Origin: Spirochaetaceae bacterium
GTDB taxonomy: Bacteria; Spirochaetota; Spirochaetia; Treponematales; Breznakiellaceae
NCBI GenBank assembly: GCA_031269165.1
Contig: JAISZQ010000040.1
Location: 1 to 7,613, forward strand
Reading direction: 5' to 3'
DNA length: 7,613 bases
Shown piece after piece: positions 6,535 through 7,613 of this stretch. Below the pieces are notes generated by a model. The model saw nothing but the letters and a program-made list of their open reading frames with translations, made no database searches and was not told where the DNA came from. The translations under genes were made by a program, and so were the position numbers. The first letter of the stretch is position 1, and each line of letters starts with the position of its first letter.

Positions 6535-6545
6535 CCCCCCCCCCC
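6535..6545. repeat. C11 homopolymer tract
   Basis: Eleven consecutive C (G11 on the minus strand), about 390 bases upstream of the rpoB promoter and followed by a G5 run that can pair with part of it (6541-6545/6555-6559). It mirrors the G11 run at 73-83. It is a candidate hypermutable tract with no visible target gene. Confidence 0.85.
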
Positions 6546-6551
6546 ATCCTT

Positions 6552-6572
6552 CGAGGGGGAGCACGCCCCTCG
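6552..6572. repeat. 7-bp GC-rich hairpin
   Basis: CGAGGGG (6552-6558) pairs with CCCCTCG (6566-6572) around a 7-base loop. It directly abuts the larger inverted-repeat element and competes with pairing between the C11 run and GGGGG at 6555-6559. Confidence 0.6.
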
Positions 6573-6653
6573 TCATTGCGAGACGCGAAGCGGCGAAGCA
6601 ATCCAGCCGGGGAAAGCTTTCACCCTGGATTGCTTCGCTTCGCTCGCAATGAC
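6572..6653. repeat. GTCATTGCGAG-type inverted-repeat (MITE-like) element
   Basis: Outer arms GTCATTGCGAG/CTCGCAATGAC (11 bp) and inner arms GAAGCAATCCAG/CTGGATTGCTTC (12 bp) are both perfect, joined by a less regular middle in which the left arm is six bases longer. The loop is 18 bases. I recognise this as a dispersed non-coding palindromic repeat type found in many unrelated bacteria and often mis-annotated as small proteins. It has no coding capacity and probably moves, if at all, by a transposase supplied in trans. Confidence 0.8.
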
Positions 6654-6662
6654 AAGCGGACT

Positions 6663-6710
6663 AAATCCGTGCAAATCCGCGTTATCCACAAAACTCCGCG
6701 CAATCCGCAG
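6663..6710 (+). repeat. Degenerate AATCCGCG tandem repeat
   Basis: Four or five imperfect copies of a 9-11-base unit (AAATCCGTGC, AAATCCGCGTT, ATCCACAAA, ACTCCGCGC, AATCCGCAG). Such strings commonly accompany intergenic repeat elements in many genomes. No function is apparent. Confidence 0.55.
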
Positions 6711-6791
6711 TTCCTTGTGTTTCCCTTAGTTATCGATCCATAACAGCCCTTATCGAACGCGCCCGCTCGTACAGGCACGTTCAACTATCCC

Positions 6792-6878
6792 TTACACCTT
6801 CTCCCCGTTGCTCTCGATGACCGACTTGTACCAAGAGAACGACTTCTTGCGGGAATATGCAGCCCCCGCATCCTTTAC
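6792..6878 (-). pseudogene. C-terminal remnant of GH1 6-phospho-beta-glucosidase
   Basis: The minus strand reads a 28-codon tail ending in TAA (6794-6792), including AYSRKKSFSWYKSVIESNG. This matches the invariant end of family 1 glycoside hydrolases of the BglA/AscB type (R-K-K-S-F-x-W-Y-x-x-V-I-x-S/T-x-G). These cytoplasmic enzymes hydrolyse 6-phospho-beta-glucosides delivered by PTS transporters. Upstream of about 6878 the expected YGFIYVD-like strand is not in frame, although a shifted frame may retain traces to about 6900. Beyond that the DNA is AT-rich and encodes the plus-strand nuclease-like gene. At least 95 percent of the gene is missing, so it cannot be functional. The residue pattern is seen directly; the family assignment is from memory. 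Confidence 0.7.
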
Positions 6879-6905
6879 TCGACGAAACGTGCCGATAATG
6901 GGGAA

Positions 6906-7406
6906 ATGGACAAGAACGGAATAGTAGATGAAATAAAAGGCTGCTTAAAGAAAAACCTCGCAAACCCAAAAGAAGAAGTTGACCGGGTAGAATATACAAG
7001 AGAAAACTATCTCGCATTATTCGGGGACGCTGAAAAAGCCGAGACCGTTCTGGGGACAGTCTTAATCAGCAAAAATCAATTTCAAAAACTAGCGGATAAG
7101 GAAAGAACAGGCTATCTGGGGGCTATGGCGCAAACGCTTAATAACCCGGATATTGTTATTCAAGATGGCCCCGCAACATGGTATTTTGTAAAATCGTTTA
7201 AGAAAAGCACAACAGAAGGATTTAAGACCTTTATTGATGTAGTCGTTCAAAAGGGCAATAGAAAATACTCTATATCACTACATCAAAAAGATTTAAATAA
7301 CATACTCAATAAAATAAAAGAGCCCGGCGATATAACATATACCGCAGGGCGTACAAAGGCGAGCGGGGGTTTCCCACAGCCTGAATCCATTATCGGCCAT
7401 CCCTGA
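6906..7406 (+). CDS. Small BECR-type (phage PBECR-like) nuclease domain protein
   Basis: A 166-residue soluble protein with no signal peptide or membrane segment. Residues about 26-146 resemble the BECR-fold nuclease domains (Barnase/EndoU/ColicinE5-D/RelE-like, PBECR group) found at the C-termini of phage MuF and polyvalent proteins. Recognisable phrases are VEYTRENY (28-35), ISKNQFQKL (54-62), ALGAM/QTLNNPDIVI-like text at 71-85, YFVKSF (93-98) and YSISLHQKDLNNILNKIK (121-138). Such domains are thought to cut RNA or DNA of competitors or hosts. Here the domain stands alone, so it may be a fragment of a longer protein or a free-standing effector. The frame is open upstream to 6744 without a stop, but that part is GC-rich and looks non-coding. 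No good Shine-Dalgarno precedes the ATG (GGGGA is only two bases away). No immunity gene is visible. Confidence 0.6.
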   Translation: MDKNGIVDEIKGCLKKNLANPKEEVDRVEYTRENYLALFGDAEKAETVLGTVLISKNQFQKLADKERTGYLGAMAQTLNNPDIVIQDGPATWYFVKSFKKSTTEGFKTFIDVVVQKGNRKYSISLHQKDLNNILNKIKEPGDITYTAGRTKASGGFPQPESIIGHP

Positions 7407-7437
7407 CAAAAAGTCAAGGCCCCGCGTTGCCTCATCA

Positions 7438-7503
7438 AAAATGTTACCGAAAATGGGCTATGCCTCAAATAGAAAATGTTACCCAAAATGGCCAAAAATG
7501 GCC
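7438..7503 (+). repeat. AAAATGTTACC direct repeats, possible IS end
   Basis: AAAATGTTACCGAAAATGG (7438-7456) and AAAATGTTACCCAAAATGG (7473-7491) differ at one base and lie 35 bases apart. A shorter AAAATGGCC follows at 7495-7503. Repeated terminal boxes of this kind resemble transposase-binding sites at ends of insertion sequences such as the IS21 family, but no transposase lies within the window. The remaining bases to 7613 are AT-rich with no gene seen. Confidence 0.5.
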
Positions 7504-7613
7504 CAAGTTGTTATATTGCAATAGATTTATGAACTGCTAATGCCTTATAGGATAACGAGTTACGGTATTGCTTAAAAAATAGAGAGTATTATAAACAACT
7601 GTTTTTTAAGTCT

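Noticed and set aside
211..6653. CRISPR array
   Set aside because: The hairpins have different stem sequences and irregular spacing; there are no identical repeats at constant spacer length and no cas genes.
6393..6743. Plus-strand 116-codon frame and the 98-codon minus-strand frame at 6280-6576
   Set aside because: Both run through palindromes and known-type repeats. Phrases such as LLRFARNDK are the usual false translation of the GTCATTGCGAG repeat.
7571..7610. CTTAAAAAA/TTTTTTAAG inverted repeat at the right edge
   Set aside because: A 9-bp, nearly all A/T match separated by 22 bases is expected by chance in such AT-rich sequence, and the context is cut off by the window end.

Overview
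The window looks like a chromosomal segment of a treponeme-like spirochaete. The main evidence is the RNA polymerase beta subunit on the minus strand. Its N-terminus (MEMPDLIDIQ type) and its C-terminal tail (YDNKGKQIPLTERDEE type) read like Treponema RpoB. It also carries asparagine at the position equivalent to E. coli S531, a known spirochaete trait linked to natural rifampicin resistance. The assignment rests on remembered family features; no database was searched.

Layout, left to right. Positions 1-407 hold no convincing gene. They contain an 11-base G run and a string of short perfect hairpins. The last hairpin overlaps the stop codon of the first gene. Positions 408-2405 (minus strand) form a compact, AT-rich type II restriction-modification operon: a PD-(D/E)XK endonuclease followed 9 bases later by a beta-type amino-methyltransferase. 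Positions 2451-2555 hold a strong hairpin terminator abutting a CAU-anticodon tRNA, probably the lysidine-type tRNA-Ile2. An inverted 17-base copy of the tRNA 3' end lies just beyond the terminator. Positions 2573-6079 (minus strand) are a complete rpoB with its own promoter, A-tract upstream region and Shine-Dalgarno. rpoB and the tRNA form one self-contained transcription unit, with no rplL upstream and no rpoC downstream.

Positions 6180-6790 are gene-free but packed with structure: about nine adjacent hairpins with unrelated stems, a predicted three-way junction, a 20-base direct repeat, a C11 run, a GTCATTGCGAG-type inverted-repeat element and degenerate AATCCGCG repeats. Positions 6792-6878 (minus strand) hold the last 28 codons of a GH1 6-phospho-beta-glucosidase, a broken gene. 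Next to it, an AT-rich plus-strand gene (6906-7406) encodes a small protein resembling the phage-associated BECR nuclease domain. It is followed by AAAATGTTACC direct repeats that may be the end of an insertion sequence.

Overall, a core gene unit (rpoB plus tRNA) is detached from its usual operon. It is flanked on one side by an acquired restriction system and on the other by repeats, a gene remnant and a mobile-type nuclease gene. The hairpin arrays on both flanks are the least explained part of the window.
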